Source of the DNA: Lentimicrobiaceae bacterium
GTDB lineage: Bacteria; Bacteroidota; Bacteroidia; Bacteroidales; F082
Direction: 5' to 3'
Length of the DNA stretch: 64,000 nucleotides
Assembly: GCA_018661505.1 (NCBI GenBank)
Contig: JABJIE010000026.1
Span: forward strand, 92,358-156,357
The notes beneath the pieces are model-generated. The model saw nothing but the letters and a program-made list of their open reading frames with translations, was not told the origin of the DNA and searched no databases. The position numbers were made by a program, and so were the translations under genes. Shown here piece by piece: positions 44,558 to 54,068 of this stretch (position 1 is its first letter; each line of letters begins with the position of its first letter).

Positions 44558-44584
44558 CAGGTTAAAATATATTTTAAAAACCCT

Positions 44585-44592
44585 TAATTTTG
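44585..44592 (+). promoter_or_regulatory. -7 element before the MBL-fold hydrolase
   Basis: TAATTTTG fits TAnnTTTG and lies 25 bases upstream of the start codon. The -33 element is poor. Confidence 0.35.
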
Positions 44593-44616
44593 AATTCCAA
44601 TTATTAAAATATTCCT

Positions 44617-45459
44617 ATGAAACTTTATCCCATAGAAACCGGAAACCTGAAACTCGATGGTGGTGCCATGTTTGGAGTTGTTCCAAAAGTGATGTGGTCA
44701 AAGGTTTATCCAGCTGATGAAAATAACCTTTGCAACTGGTCAATGAGATGTTTATTGATTAAAGACGAAAATAGAATAATTCTAATAGACAATGGTATCG
44801 GAAATAAACAAGACGAGAAATGGTTACGTCACTATTACTTAAACGGTGAAGATACATTGGAAAAATCGCTTAAAAATATAGGAGTGACTCCAGAAGATAT
44901 TACTGATGTAATCATTACTCACATGCACTTCGATCATTGTGGCGGAAGTGTAAAATGGAACGACGATAAAACGGGATATGAATTATCATTTCCCAATGCT
45001 ACCTATTGGACTAGCCGGAAACAATATGAATTAGCTGTAAATCCAAATCGAAGAGAAAAAGCTTCATTTTTAAAAGAGAATATTCAACCCGTTGAAGAAA
45101 GTGGCAAATTAAAACTCATAGATAAAGAAGGCGAATATATTCCTAATATTACTTTTAAGATGTATTATGGACATACAGATGGACAACTTATTCCTCACAT
45201 ATTTACAGGAAATAAAACAGTGGTTTTTATGGCCGATTTATTGCCGTCAACAGCACACATTCCAATGCCATGGATTATGGCTTATGATACCAGACCTCTT
45301 CAAACACTGAAGGATAAGGAACGGTTTTATTCTGAAGCTATAAAAAACAATTACGTTTTATTTTTTGAACATGATCTCCACAATGAGGCTTGTACCTTAA
45401 AAGATACTGAAAAGGGTATTCGTGCCGATCAAATTGGCAGACTTGAGGAGTTGGTGTAA
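44617..45459 (+). CDS. metallo-beta-lactamase-fold hydrolase (lactonase-like)
   Basis: A 280-residue cytoplasmic metal hydrolase. The dinuclear metal motif is THMHFDHCGG (H-x-H-x-D-H), with later ligands in YYGHTDGQ, FMADLLPS and FFEHDLHNE. It resembles the AttM/AhlD N-acyl-homoserine-lactonase-like group, though that name covers many other hydrolases. The substrate cannot be inferred. Its stop overlaps the yraN start by one base. Confidence 0.85.
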   Translation: MKLYPIETGNLKLDGGAMFGVVPKVMWSKVYPADENNLCNWSMRCLLIKDENRIILIDNGIGNKQDEKWLRHYYLNGEDTLEKSLKNIGVTPEDITDVIITHMHFDHCGGSVKWNDDKTGYELSFPNATYWTSRKQYELAVNPNRREKASFLKENIQPVEESGKLKLIDKEGEYIPNITFKMYYGHTDGQLIPHIFTGNKTVVFMADLLPSTAHIPMPWIMAYDTRPLQTLKDKERFYSEAIKNNYVLFFEHDLHNEACTLKDTEKGIRADQIGRLEELV

Positions 45460-45824
45460 TGGCCTTTCACAATGAAATTGGTCAGAGAGGAGAAAAAATT
45501 GCAGCCGAATATATCCTTAAAAAGGGTTATACTATCCTAACTAAAAATTGGCGTTTTGGAAAAGACGAGATTGACATTATTGCTATTGATAAAAATGATC
45601 TAGTAATAATAGAAGTAAAAACCAGAAGCAATAATTATTACGGTGATCCTCAAGAAGCAGTTGATAATAAAAAGGAAATTTTTATTATCAGAGCTGCAGA
45701 AGCTTATGTCGATATAGAAAATATTGATTTTAATATCAGATATGATATAATTGCAATAATTCTAAATGAAACCAAAACTATAATTAATCACATAGAAGAT
45801 GCCTTCTATCCTAGCATTTCTTAA
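45459..45824 (+). CDS. yraN: YraN/UPF0102 family putative nuclease
   Basis: A 121-residue protein of the restriction-endonuclease-like YraN family. It has the family start HNEIGQRGEKIAAEYILKKGY and the PD-(D/E)XK-like core WRFGKDEIDIIAIDKNDLVIIEVKTRS (D...E-x-K). Its role is thought to involve DNA processing but is not settled. It is coupled to the hydrolase by a one-base overlap. Confidence 0.9.
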   Translation: MAFHNEIGQRGEKIAAEYILKKGYTILTKNWRFGKDEIDIIAIDKNDLVIIEVKTRSNNYYGDPQEAVDNKKEIFIIRAAEAYVDIENIDFNIRYDIIAIILNETKTIINHIEDAFYPSIS

Positions 45825-45841
45825 TCATTTTTATAAGAAAG

Positions 45842-46207
45842 TTAGGGTATATTTATGCTCTTGGTAGTTGATGCGTTACATTCGCCATCAGTTACACTGA
45901 ATGTATAATCGATCACAGCATCATAATGTCCAGATCCTGCATACTGATGATCAACTGTTTCTCCATTGGTAATTTGTGATTCGCCATCACCAAAATTCCA
46001 AGTAACCTCTTTTAGAGTCATATCATCTACGGGTGTATAATTAAATTTAAAATGCATTAACCCAGGTGTTACGCTGTCCAAATCCGCGTTGATACTAATA
46101 CTCAAATCTCCAAAAACGCAATCTATAGCACCTTCCGCTGCTTTTTCACATGAACTTTGTAAAATAAAGAAAGTGCCCACAATGACTATAATGATAAAAT
46201 TTTTCAT
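45842..46207 (-). CDS. PKD-domain lipoprotein
   Basis: A 121-residue lipoprotein. The signal peptide ends at the lipobox LQSSCEKA. A single PKD-like beta sandwich follows, with the diagnostic EVTWNFGDGESQITNGETVDHQYAGSGHYDAVIDYTF-type WNFGDG motif. Such domains mediate protein or carbohydrate contact at the cell surface. ATG at 46207 is chosen because a promoter -7 box covers 46223-46230, which excludes the GTG at 46225. Confidence 0.8.
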   Translation of the reverse strand: MKNFIIIVIVGTFFILQSSCEKAAEGAIDCVFGDLSISINADLDSVTPGLMHFKFNYTPVDDMTLKEVTWNFGDGESQITNGETVDHQYAGSGHYDAVIDYTFSVTDGECNASTTKSINIP

Positions 46208-46222
46208 AATTATTATTTCTAC

Positions 46223-46253
46223 CAAAGATATCGTTTTAGAAATTAAATCAAAA
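46223..46253 (-). promoter_or_regulatory. promoter of the PKD lipoprotein gene
   Basis: On the minus strand TTG (46253-46251), a 20-base spacer and TATCTTTG (46230-46223) give a full Bacteroidota promoter. Transcription would begin near 46216, leaving a leader of about 10 bases. Confidence 0.6.
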
Positions 46254-46519
46254 TGCAGACTTAAAATATCCTAAAACCTATTAGCTCACCAAAATTATAT
46301 TAAATAATTATTGATGCAATATATCCCTTGTTTATTAAGTTTGTGGTTAAACTAAACAAGCTCAAACAATTTAACAATATTGCCTCGCCCTGTATGCGAT
46401 TATGCGACAGAGACTCTAATGACATATGTTTTGGATGCAGAAGAACCTCTGGGCAATTTTCTTAGATAAAGATATAGTAACAACCTTCTAGAGCATAAAA
46501 CATTTCCAGCTAAACCTAT
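46254..46519. other. spacer between PKD lipoprotein and hybrid kinase
   Basis: About 270 bases with no gene or RNA that I recognise. It lies downstream of the hybrid kinase and upstream of the PKD gene's promoter. No clear terminator hairpin was seen. Confidence 0.4.
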
Positions 46520-49500
46520 TTAGGTTATCATTAATGAATGTAGTATTAATATTGCCTTCTCTATGTTATCGTTTTTGATTTCCTCTTTTAATTGAAAAAT
46601 TGTATCCGGATCTATTTCTATTGATTCAATCTCATCGAGCAAATCAAACACTCTGATATTTTTATTATTCAGGCAATCGATTATATCATCAATAATCACT
46701 TTTAAGGGTCTTGCTTTTAATACTGAACCTTCCTTACTACCTTGGATTAAATCCTTATATTTTTTATTTATTAATAAAATACTATCCTCGATTTGCTTGA
46801 GCTCATCAGTAATAGGCTCATGAACATTACTGGTTATTTTTTGCTCTATTTGAGAAGCTAATAGAGCAATTAATGTTGCGCCAATATTACCGCTTTCGCC
46901 CTTTAGTGTATGAGCTAATAAGTGAGCGTTCATAGTATCTCCCTTTTCTTGAAATTCCTTTATTTTTTGACATGTTATATTTATAGAATCTAAAAATTTA
47001 TTGAGCATTTTTAAATATAACTTTTGATTATTTCCAAATCTTTTTATTCCTAATATAAAGTCTAGGTTTTCATCCCCTGAGAACACTACATTATTTGCTA
47101 AAATGATTTGATTATTACGCAAAATATTATCCTCAGGTTTAATTCTTGAAACCCAATATATTAATCTATCATAAAGGTATTTTGGATTTATTGGCTTTGT
47201 TATAACATCGTTCATGCCAGATTTCCTGCAATCATATAAAACCGATTCCATAGCATCAGCTGTAATTGCAATAATTGGTGTTATACTATTATTCAAACGA
47301 ATTTGTATTGCTGACTGATAGCCATCCATAATGGGCATATGCAAATCCAAAAGGATAATATCATATGTTTTTTCCATTGTCTTGTGATGGGCATCTTTAC
47401 CATTTATAGCTGTATCAACATCAACCCCAACAATATTAAGTAATTCTATTACTACCTGTCTGCTAAGTTCATTATCTTCGGCGATTAAAACTTTACAGTT
47501 TTTCAGTTCCCTTTTAACATCCCAATAGTAGTTGTCATAACTATCCTCTTCTGTCTGCTTTTTTTCACCTAGACCCATTATTGATATAATTGGATCGAAT
47601 ATAAATGAAGGGTTTATAGGCTTGGAAATATGTCCATCTGAATTGTAGTTCTGAGATGAATCAATGGGCTTTTTTGTCATTGTTATAACCTTCAACTCAG
47701 AATTCTTCGACGCTAACCGTATCTGTGATATTAAATCTTCCCTTTTATTCTCTAAGTCCAAAATATCAATGAATAAAACATCATACTTATTCATTCTAAC
47801 TTTTTCCAAAACCTCATTAAAATTGGAACTTGAATCCACATTTAGTCTACGGTTTAGAAAAATATTTTGAATTGTATTAAGGGTTTTTTCATTTGAGTCA
47901 CATATTAAAAAGTTATATTTCGATAATTTACCATAAATGCTTGAATTTTTAGGTTGTTCTTTACCGATACCAACTTTTAAATCAAAAGCGATAGTGGTAC
48001 CCTCCCCAATAACACTTTCAATTGAAATGTGACCATTCATCAATTCAATTATGCGTTTAGAAATTGATAATCCCAGTCCAGTTCCTCCAAAACTTCGGGT
48101 TATTGAATTATCCGCTTGCTCAAACTCTTCAAATAGAGCTGGTATTTTATCTTTACTAATACCAATGCCTGTATCCTTAACATTAACTATTAAAACAAGT
48201 TCATTTTTATTTTTGGCCTTTTCAAAATCAATATTTATAATGATTTCTCCTTTTTCAGTAAACTTTATAGAGTTACTGATGAGATTAGAGAAAACCTGTC
48301 CTATGCGCAATGGATCACCAATTAAATTCCTTGGAATATCTGCATTAACATTAAAAATAAAGTCTAGCCCTTTATCCAAAGCCATTTGTGTATTTAACTC
48401 AGCAACCGAATTAATAAGTACATCAAGATCAAAATTAACATCTTCCAATTTCATTTTACCTGCTTCTATTTTAGAGAAGTCGAGTATTTCGTTGATTAAT
48501 GATAAAAGTGTAGTTGCAGATCTATCTATCTTTTTTAGATAATCTCCTTGTTTTGGATCTGGGTTTCTATTTATTGCCAAGTGAGTTAACCCCATAATTG
48601 CATTTAGCGGTGTACGTAATTCATGACTAACCATAGCAATAAAATTACTTTTTGCTTCACCAGCTTTATTTGCTTGATCCAAAGCTTTATCAAGGTCTTT
48701 GGTTCTTTCAACTACTCTATCTTTAAGTACTAGCTTTTGTTTTTTTACAATATTAACACGCCACCTTATAATCAAAGCGAAAATTAAAACACCTAGCACA
48801 AAATATATCACAAAGGCCCACCATTTTGAATACACTGGTGGTAATATTTGAAACGAGTAACTTACTTCATCACTCATAAGACCAGAGGGACCAAATACTC
48901 TTAGTTTAAATGTATAACTTCCTGAGTTTAGATTTTTGTAATCAACAACATTGTGCTTATAGTTGGAAATCCAATCTTTATCAAATCCTTCTAGCATGTA
49001 TTGACTATTTACGGTATTATTAATATCTCCGTCAGATGACGAAAAGATAAATGTAACATGGTTTAGATTATGTTCTAAGCTAAGGCCCATGGGAATATTA
49101 GTAAATTTCGGAACACTATCAAATCTAATATCAGAACTTTTATCAGCGTTTTTGTTAAATTTTAATGCATTAAAATCTAACGGCTCATTATTAATCCATA
49201 TTTCTTTTATACGAGCCAATGGTGGACTTGAAGGCAAGTTAAATGATGTATAATTGAATCTCAACAATCCCTTTATGGTTCCAAACCAAAGGTAATTATT
49301 GTCATCAAGCATGGAGGATTTATGATAAAAATCATCAGAGATTATACCATCATTTTTGTGGAACCTTTCAACAAAGAAACTTAATGGTTTATTTTCAATA
49401 GGATTTCTGAATTTAATATGATTTAGACCGTTGGTTGTCCCTATCCAAATTGTTGTGTCTTTAACTGTAACTATTGAGTACACGTTATTATTACTCAAAC

Positions 49501-51661
49501 CATTTATGGTATTAATCAGCCCTAATTTATCATCCATAAAGTAATTTATACCACCATTTGTTCCTAGTAATAGGTTACTATGTGCGTCGCTATCAATTAC
49601 CCAAACTCTATTATTAGCCAGGCCGTTTTTCTTTTTATAACTATAGATAGTATCGTTTGTTAATCTAAAAGCACCATTGGTATACGTTCCAAACCACAAA
49701 TTTTTATCATCATCCAAGAAAATATCCAATATGTCAGAATTTCCGATGGATTTTGAGTTTGTAATACTCTCAAAAAAACCATTTGATGTCATCTTGCAGG
49801 CGCCCTCATTTGTTGCAAACCAAATATTGCCATTGTGATCTTCAATAATATCATTTACAACATTACTATTTAACCCTTGTTCTGTTGTATAATTAGTAAC
49901 CCTAAGAATGTTCTTCTCAAAACTATCTGCATCAATTTTACTGACACCTCCTCCAAAAGTTGCAACCCAATAATCATCATTTATATCTTGTGTTATTGAC
50001 ATAATAGTATTGCTAACAATACCTTGTTTAGTAGTAATATTTGTAAATGAAGGACTATCCCATTTATTCTTTGGGTTCTCATATATCATGATACCTCCTT
50101 CGAATGTGCCAAACCAATTTCTACCCATTCTATCTTGATACATTGATAAAACAAGGTCATTGCTTAAGCCATTGTTTTTATTAAAATGAGTATAACTCCT
50201 TTGAGTAAAAATTGAAATTCCTGATCCATCAGTGCTTATCCAAAGAGTATTGTTGTCGTCGACAAATAGCGTGCGAATATAATTGTCTATTAAACCATCT
50301 TTTGTCGTGTAATTAACAAATGAGCTGCCATCAAATGATGTCACACCATTCCCAAAAGTTGCAAACCAAATTTTTTGATCTTTATCTTCTACAATATCCA
50401 AAATTATATTGTTTTCGAGTCCTTGAGCAATTCCATAACTAGTTAGTGTTTTTCCATCAAAACTAACTACACCTTTATCTCGAGTTCCAATCCATAAGAT
50501 GTCTTTGCTATCAACAAAGCAACTCAGTATTTTATTTGATGTTAAACCATCGGCACGTGTTATCCATGTAAATTCTCCGTTAATAAATGAGGAGATTCCT
50601 TTTTGGGTTCCCAACCATAATACTCCCGCTTTGTTTTCACAAATAGAATATATTACATCGTTAACAAGACCTTGCTTTTGTGTGTAAATATTAAGATTAT
50701 TACCCTCTATTTTATGAAGTCCGTCTTTTGTTCCAGCCCATATTATGCCGTTTTTACTTTCAAAAAGTGATAAAATACTGTTAGAATTAAGGCCCTGAAA
50801 AATAGTGTAATAAGTAAAATATTTTCCGTCGAAGCATATAATACCTCCATCCAATGTGCCTATCCATATTTTACCCTTGGAATCGATTATGATAGACTTA
50901 AAAGACTTTTGTGTTATTCCCTGATCTAAATCATAGGAGTTAAAATACTGACCATCATAAGATATTAGGTTGCCAAAATGAGAAACAAACCAAAATAAAC
51001 CACTCGAATCCTTTACGATACCCCTAATAAATGAGTTCGGAAGATGCTGTTCAGAGGTTAAATCACACATGTCAATTAAAGCATCATATTTATATCTTGG
51101 TTTTGCAGCCTTAATCAATTCAGGTCTTTTGGAAGGAACCTTCATGGGCGGATAGATTGTATCACCCATTACAACATCAAATTTACCTCTTCTTATTGCA
51201 ATCTCTTTAAACCAACCTATGCTGTCAAACTGCACAAGCATAGGCTCGATAAACATTCGCTTAATGGGTAAGTTTGAATCATTAATTTTGATTTTTTGTG
51301 ATTTTTTGTGATCTACGGTTACCACTAATGGAAATTCGCTTTTTATTTTTTTTATCTCTGTAATTTTCTCGTCAATTGATGGCTTCAAGTAAGATTTACC
51401 AGGAAATACCTTGTATTCGAATAATATCTCATTGGATCTAGGTTTTCTAGTAACAGTAGTAGTAGGTTTTTTATGGGTGTTGATACCTGGCCCCTTGATT
51501 ATAAGTGAATCAATTGTACTCACATCGGGATTTATATCACTTAGTAATGATACAAATGTATTTTCTTCTACACCTAATTTGGAATCGGTTTTTGATTTGC
51601 ATCCGAATATAAATAAAATAAAAAATGAAATTACGATGATAATTTGGTTTGATAATCTCAT
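46520..51661 (-). CDS. giant hybrid sensor histidine kinase with two Reg_prop propellers, two receivers and HPt
   Basis: A 1713-residue hybrid two-component sensor. In order: a signal sequence with a lipobox-like FILFIFGCKSK (Cys near 21); a linker; about 14 Reg_prop repeats of type 'LWxGTxxGGxxxFDG...GLxxNxI' (roughly 210-830), enough for two seven-bladed propellers; a Y_Y_Y beta domain (about 855-925); a membrane helix (about 947-968); HisKA with VSHELRTPLNAIMG (H1013); an ATPase domain with GTGLGLSISKRIIELM; a weaker receiver (likely phospho-site D1299); a full receiver with AEDN, LLDLHMPIMDG (D1439) and TKPI; and an HPt domain with AHTLKGESGN (H1584). No AraC-type DNA-binding domain follows, unlike classical HTCS regulators. 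The output must therefore go to a separate regulator. Confidence 0.92.
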   Translation of the reverse strand: MRLSNQIIIVISFFILFIFGCKSKTDSKLGVEENTFVSLLSDINPDVSTIDSLIIKGPGINTHKKPTTTVTRKPRSNEILFEYKVFPGKSYLKPSIDEKITEIKKIKSEFPLVVTVDHKKSQKIKINDSNLPIKRMFIEPMLVQFDSIGWFKEIAIRRGKFDVVMGDTIYPPMKVPSKRPELIKAAKPRYKYDALIDMCDLTSEQHLPNSFIRGIVKDSSGLFWFVSHFGNLISYDGQYFNSYDLDQGITQKSFKSIIIDSKGKIWIGTLDGGIICFDGKYFTYYTIFQGLNSNSILSLFESKNGIIWAGTKDGLHKIEGNNLNIYTQKQGLVNDVIYSICENKAGVLWLGTQKGISSFINGEFTWITRADGLTSNKILSCFVDSKDILWIGTRDKGVVSFDGKTLTSYGIAQGLENNIILDIVEDKDQKIWFATFGNGVTSFDGSSFVNYTTKDGLIDNYIRTLFVDDNNTLWISTDGSGISIFTQRSYTHFNKNNGLSNDLVLSMYQDRMGRNWFGTFEGGIMIYENPKNKWDSPSFTNITTKQGIVSNTIMSITQDINDDYWVATFGGGVSKIDADSFEKNILRVTNYTTEQGLNSNVVNDIIEDHNGNIWFATNEGACKMTSNGFFESITNSKSIGNSDILDIFLDDDKNLWFGTYTNGAFRLTNDTIYSYKKKNGLANNRVWVIDSDAHSNLLLGTNGGINYFMDDKLGLINTINGLSNNNVYSIVTVKDTTIWIGTTNGLNHIKFRNPIENKPLSFFVERFHKNDGIISDDFYHKSSMLDDNNYLWFGTIKGLLRFNYTSFNLPSSPPLARIKEIWINNEPLDFNALKFNKNADKSSDIRFDSVPKFTNIPMGLSLEHNLNHVTFIFSSSDGDINNTVNSQYMLEGFDKDWISNYKHNVVDYKNLNSGSYTFKLRVFGPSGLMSDEVSYSFQILPPVYSKWWAFVIYFVLGVLIFALIIRWRVNIVKKQKLVLKDRVVERTKDLDKALDQANKAGEAKSNFIAMVSHELRTPLNAIMGLTHLAINRNPDPKQGDYLKKIDRSATTLLSLINEILDFSKIEAGKMKLEDVNFDLDVLINSVAELNTQMALDKGLDFIFNVNADIPRNLIGDPLRIGQVFSNLISNSIKFTEKGEIIINIDFEKAKNKNELVLIVNVKDTGIGISKDKIPALFEEFEQADNSITRSFGGTGLGLSISKRIIELMNGHISIESVIGEGTTIAFDLKVGIGKEQPKNSSIYGKLSKYNFLICDSNEKTLNTIQNIFLNRRLNVDSSSNFNEVLEKVRMNKYDVLFIDILDLENKREDLISQIRLASKNSELKVITMTKKPIDSSQNYNSDGHISKPINPSFIFDPIISIMGLGEKKQTEEDSYDNYYWDVKRELKNCKVLIAEDNELSRQVVIELLNIVGVDVDTAINGKDAHHKTMEKTYDIILLDLHMPIMDGYQSAIQIRLNNSITPIIAITADAMESVLYDCRKSGMNDVITKPINPKYLYDRLIYWVSRIKPEDNILRNNQIILANNVVFSGDENLDFILGIKRFGNNQKLYLKMLNKFLDSINITCQKIKEFQEKGDTMNAHLLAHTLKGESGNIGATLIALLASQIEQKITSNVHEPITDELKQIEDSILLINKKYKDLIQGSKEGSVLKARPLKVIIDDIIDCLNNKNIRVFDLLDEIESIEIDPDTIFQLKEEIKNDNIEKAILILHSLMIT

Positions 51662-51771
51662 ACAATAATTACAAAGTGGGTTATAATATTAATTATCGTA
51701 AATATAATTAAAAAACTTTATGGAATAAGGGTATGGTAAGGTTATTTTTATTCTGGATATTAGTATTTCAA

Positions 51772-51779
51772 TATCTTTG
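51772..51779 (+). promoter_or_regulatory. -7 element before the OB-like lipoprotein gene
   Basis: TATCTTTG fits TAnnTTTG and lies 34 bases upstream of the start codon. The upstream TTC near 51751 is a poor -33 match. Confidence 0.4.
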
Positions 51780-51812
51780 TTGCATCATTAACTTCAAAAG
51801 ATAACCTGAGCC

Positions 51813-52526
51813 ATGAGAGTCTTATTTTCTGTTTTATCATTACTACTAATTATTGGGCTTACTTCCTGTAATCAGGATAATAAAAGTACCGATTCGAGAA
51901 CTACCAAATCAAATTTTGATTATTCCGGAATTGTTAAGGAAGTTATTCAAACAACAAATTATACCTATTGTTTTGTGAATACTAATAATACTGATTATTG
52001 GATTGCCATTTCGAAATTAAATATCAATGAAGGGGAGGTGATTTACTACAATAAAGGTTTAGAAATGTTAAATTTTCATAGCAAGGAACTTGACAGAACT
52101 TTTTCAGTAGTTTACTTTGTTCAAAAAGCTAGCAAGAATCCAAATTCAGGCATTGTAACAAATACAGTCACAAAAGATAACCTAACAACCAAGCCAAAAA
52201 TCGATAAAAAAAACTTTAGCTATGATAAAGCTTTTGACGGCATAACAATATCTGATTTATATGCTAATAGAGGTAAATATGCCAATAAAAAGGTTCGCAT
52301 AAGGGGCAGGATAACAAAATTTAACTCTTCCATAATGAGTAGAAACTGGGCTCACATTCAAGATGGTACAGACAACAATGGTAACTTTGATTTAACAGTT
52401 ACAACACAAGAAACTGTAAATATAGATGAACTTGTTACTTTCGAGGGAACCATAGCATTAGATAAGGATTTTGGGGCAGGGTATTTTTATCCCATAATAA
52501 TGGAAGAGGCAGTAATTATAAAATAG
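51813..52526 (+). CDS. lipoprotein with OB-fold-like domain
   Basis: A 237-residue lipoprotein (lipobox IGLTSCNQD). Two parts are visible. The first (about 38-110) reads FDYSGIVKEVIQTTNYTY, YWIAISKLNINEGEVIYYNKGLEMLNFHSKELDRTF. The second (about 145-237) holds ISDLYANRGKYANKKVRIRGRITKFN, WAHIQDGTDNNGNFDLTVTTQE and TFEGTIALDKDFGAGYFY, the pattern of a bacterial OB-fold of the nucleic-acid-binding type. Function unknown; ligand binding in the envelope is a guess. It is divergent from the hybrid kinase. Confidence 0.7.
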   Translation: MRVLFSVLSLLLIIGLTSCNQDNKSTDSRTTKSNFDYSGIVKEVIQTTNYTYCFVNTNNTDYWIAISKLNINEGEVIYYNKGLEMLNFHSKELDRTFSVVYFVQKASKNPNSGIVTNTVTKDNLTTKPKIDKKNFSYDKAFDGITISDLYANRGKYANKKVRIRGRITKFNSSIMSRNWAHIQDGTDNNGNFDLTVTTQETVNIDELVTFEGTIALDKDFGAGYFYPIIMEEAVIIK

Positions 52527-52529
52527 CTT

Positions 52530-53402
52530 TCAAAATCTTTTTAATATGGATTTAACAGACTGGATATAACCTCCTCCAAAAAGATTAACATGAACCATTA
52601 ATGGATAAAGATTACAGTAATCTAACCTATCCTTCCATCCATTTTCCAGTGGGAAAAAGTCATTGTAAAATTTATAGAATTCAGCACTGAAACCTCCAAA
52701 TAACTGCGTCATACCCAAATCCATTTCTCTATTACCATAATAAACTGCAGGATCAATTATAACAGGTTCGCCATTTTTGTTAACCATATAGTTCCCCGAC
52801 CATAAATCACCATGAATTAAAGCGGGTGGTTCCACAGGAAAAATCTCATCTAGTTTTAAAAAAAATCCATCAAACATATTAATAATATCGTTGCCTATTT
52901 TACCATTATCTCTTGCCATTTTTATTTGAAATATTAACCTTTCTTCTCGAAAAAAGTCAATCCAATTATTATGATTTTTGTTACTCTGATTTAATGACCC
53001 AATATAATTGTTATGATCTAATCCAAATATGTTTGAGGTGTGTCTATGAAGGTTTGCAATTTGCTTGGCAAATTTTTCCCAAAACTCATTACTCATATTA
53101 CCTGACTCTATAAAATTCAATATTAAATAAGCATCTGATGTGCCCTTGCCATGGGTGATAACCTCCGGCACTAATATTTCATCGGTTTCTCCAAGTATAT
53201 TGATTCCTAATGCCTCATTATCAAACATTAAAGGATACAATGCGGAGGAGTTTTTCTTAACAAAAAAATCACCAATGTTTGTTTGAATCCTAAAAGTTTC
53301 GTTTATGGATCCACCTCCCACATATGAATGATTAATAATCTCTACTTTCGACTCAAATCTGATGGTAAGTAATTTCTCGACATCTAACTTCCAGTTCATC
53401 AA
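52530..53402 (-). CDS. fructosamine kinase family protein
   Basis: A 290-residue protein of the FN3K/ketosamine-3-kinase family, which phosphorylates sugar adducts on proteins and so reverses glycation. It has the aminoglycoside-phosphotransferase-like fold: GGGSINETFRIQTNIGDFFVKKN (ATP loop and lysine), the catalytic HGDLWSGNYMV and the metal-binding VIIDPAVYYGNREMDLGM. All key residues are present. It converges with the OB-like lipoprotein gene 3 bases away and follows the FMN_bind gene with an 87-base gap. Confidence 0.88.
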   Translation of the reverse strand: MMNWKLDVEKLLTIRFESKVEIINHSYVGGGSINETFRIQTNIGDFFVKKNSSALYPLMFDNEALGINILGETDEILVPEVITHGKGTSDAYLILNFIESGNMSNEFWEKFAKQIANLHRHTSNIFGLDHNNYIGSLNQSNKNHNNWIDFFREERLIFQIKMARDNGKIGNDIINMFDGFFLKLDEIFPVEPPALIHGDLWSGNYMVNKNGEPVIIDPAVYYGNREMDLGMTQLFGGFSAEFYKFYNDFFPLENGWKDRLDYCNLYPLMVHVNLFGGGYIQSVKSILKRF

Positions 53403-53489
53403 AATTATTTTCCACTAAGTTATAAACTAAATGTTAAATAAGATTTACGTTAATTGAGTAATTGTTAAAAGATAGGAAATATACGAATG

Positions 53490-54059
53490 CTACTGAATTG
53501 AATTATCCGTTAGCTTTCTGATTATTTTTTCTGCTTCCTGAATATCGTTTGTCAGCGCAGATGCAGACATTGTAGCTCCTGATATGGCTTCAATATCGGA
53601 ACCATAGTCTAGTGTATTTTCTCCTTTAAATCCGACAAATTGCTTTAGCCATCCCTTACTCATTACTTGATGACCTTGTGTTGCTTGGTAGTTATATATT
53701 TTTACATTTAGCACCTCTCCTGCATAATTTGTAACTAAGAAGTAGTCGAAGAACTCAAAACTATCATTGGTTGAAGATTGACGATCGGCGTCACAGCCAC
53801 CTGATCTGCAGCTAAAAACACGGCTAATATATACATAGCCGTGATATTCATTAATTGATTCAATTTGATAAATTTTTGTGTATGGGTTTTGGTTATTATA
53901 CCCATCAATTGGTAACAACTTGAATTCACTGCTCATAAATTCCCTTTTTACAGATTTTTCAATCTTCTTCATTGGAATTTTTACATCATCAAAAGCAGAG
54001 AACCCAAGTTGGATTACGCCAGAGAAAATAATTAAATATATGCTAACCAATTTTAACAT
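53490..54059 (-). CDS. exported FMN_bind-domain protein with flavinylation motif
   Basis: A 189-residue exported protein. A signal peptide (about 1-22) is followed by a domain matching FMN_bind. The C-terminal AISGATMSASAL contains the S/T-GAT motif in which ApbE-type enzymes attach FMN to a threonine, as in NqrC and RnfG. An unusual CRSGGCDADR segment gives a Cys-x4-Cys pair in the middle. The protein is probably a periplasmic or surface one-electron carrier. Its gene is 9 bases downstream of a porin gene on the same strand. No ApbE, Nqr or Rnf genes are in the window. Covalent FMN is inferred. Confidence 0.82.
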   Translation of the reverse strand: MLKLVSIYLIIFSGVIQLGFSAFDDVKIPMKKIEKSVKREFMSSEFKLLPIDGYNNQNPYTKIYQIESINEYHGYVYISRVFSCRSGGCDADRQSSTNDSFEFFDYFLVTNYAGEVLNVKIYNYQATQGHQVMSKGWLKQFVGFKGENTLDYGSDIEAISGATMSASALTNDIQEAEKIIRKLTDNSIQ

Positions 54060-54068
54060 TATGCATCA

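Noticed and set aside
46520..51661. Classical one-protein hybrid regulator (HTCS) of a polysaccharide utilisation locus
   Set aside because: It lacks the C-terminal AraC DNA-binding domain and there are no susC/susD genes nearby.
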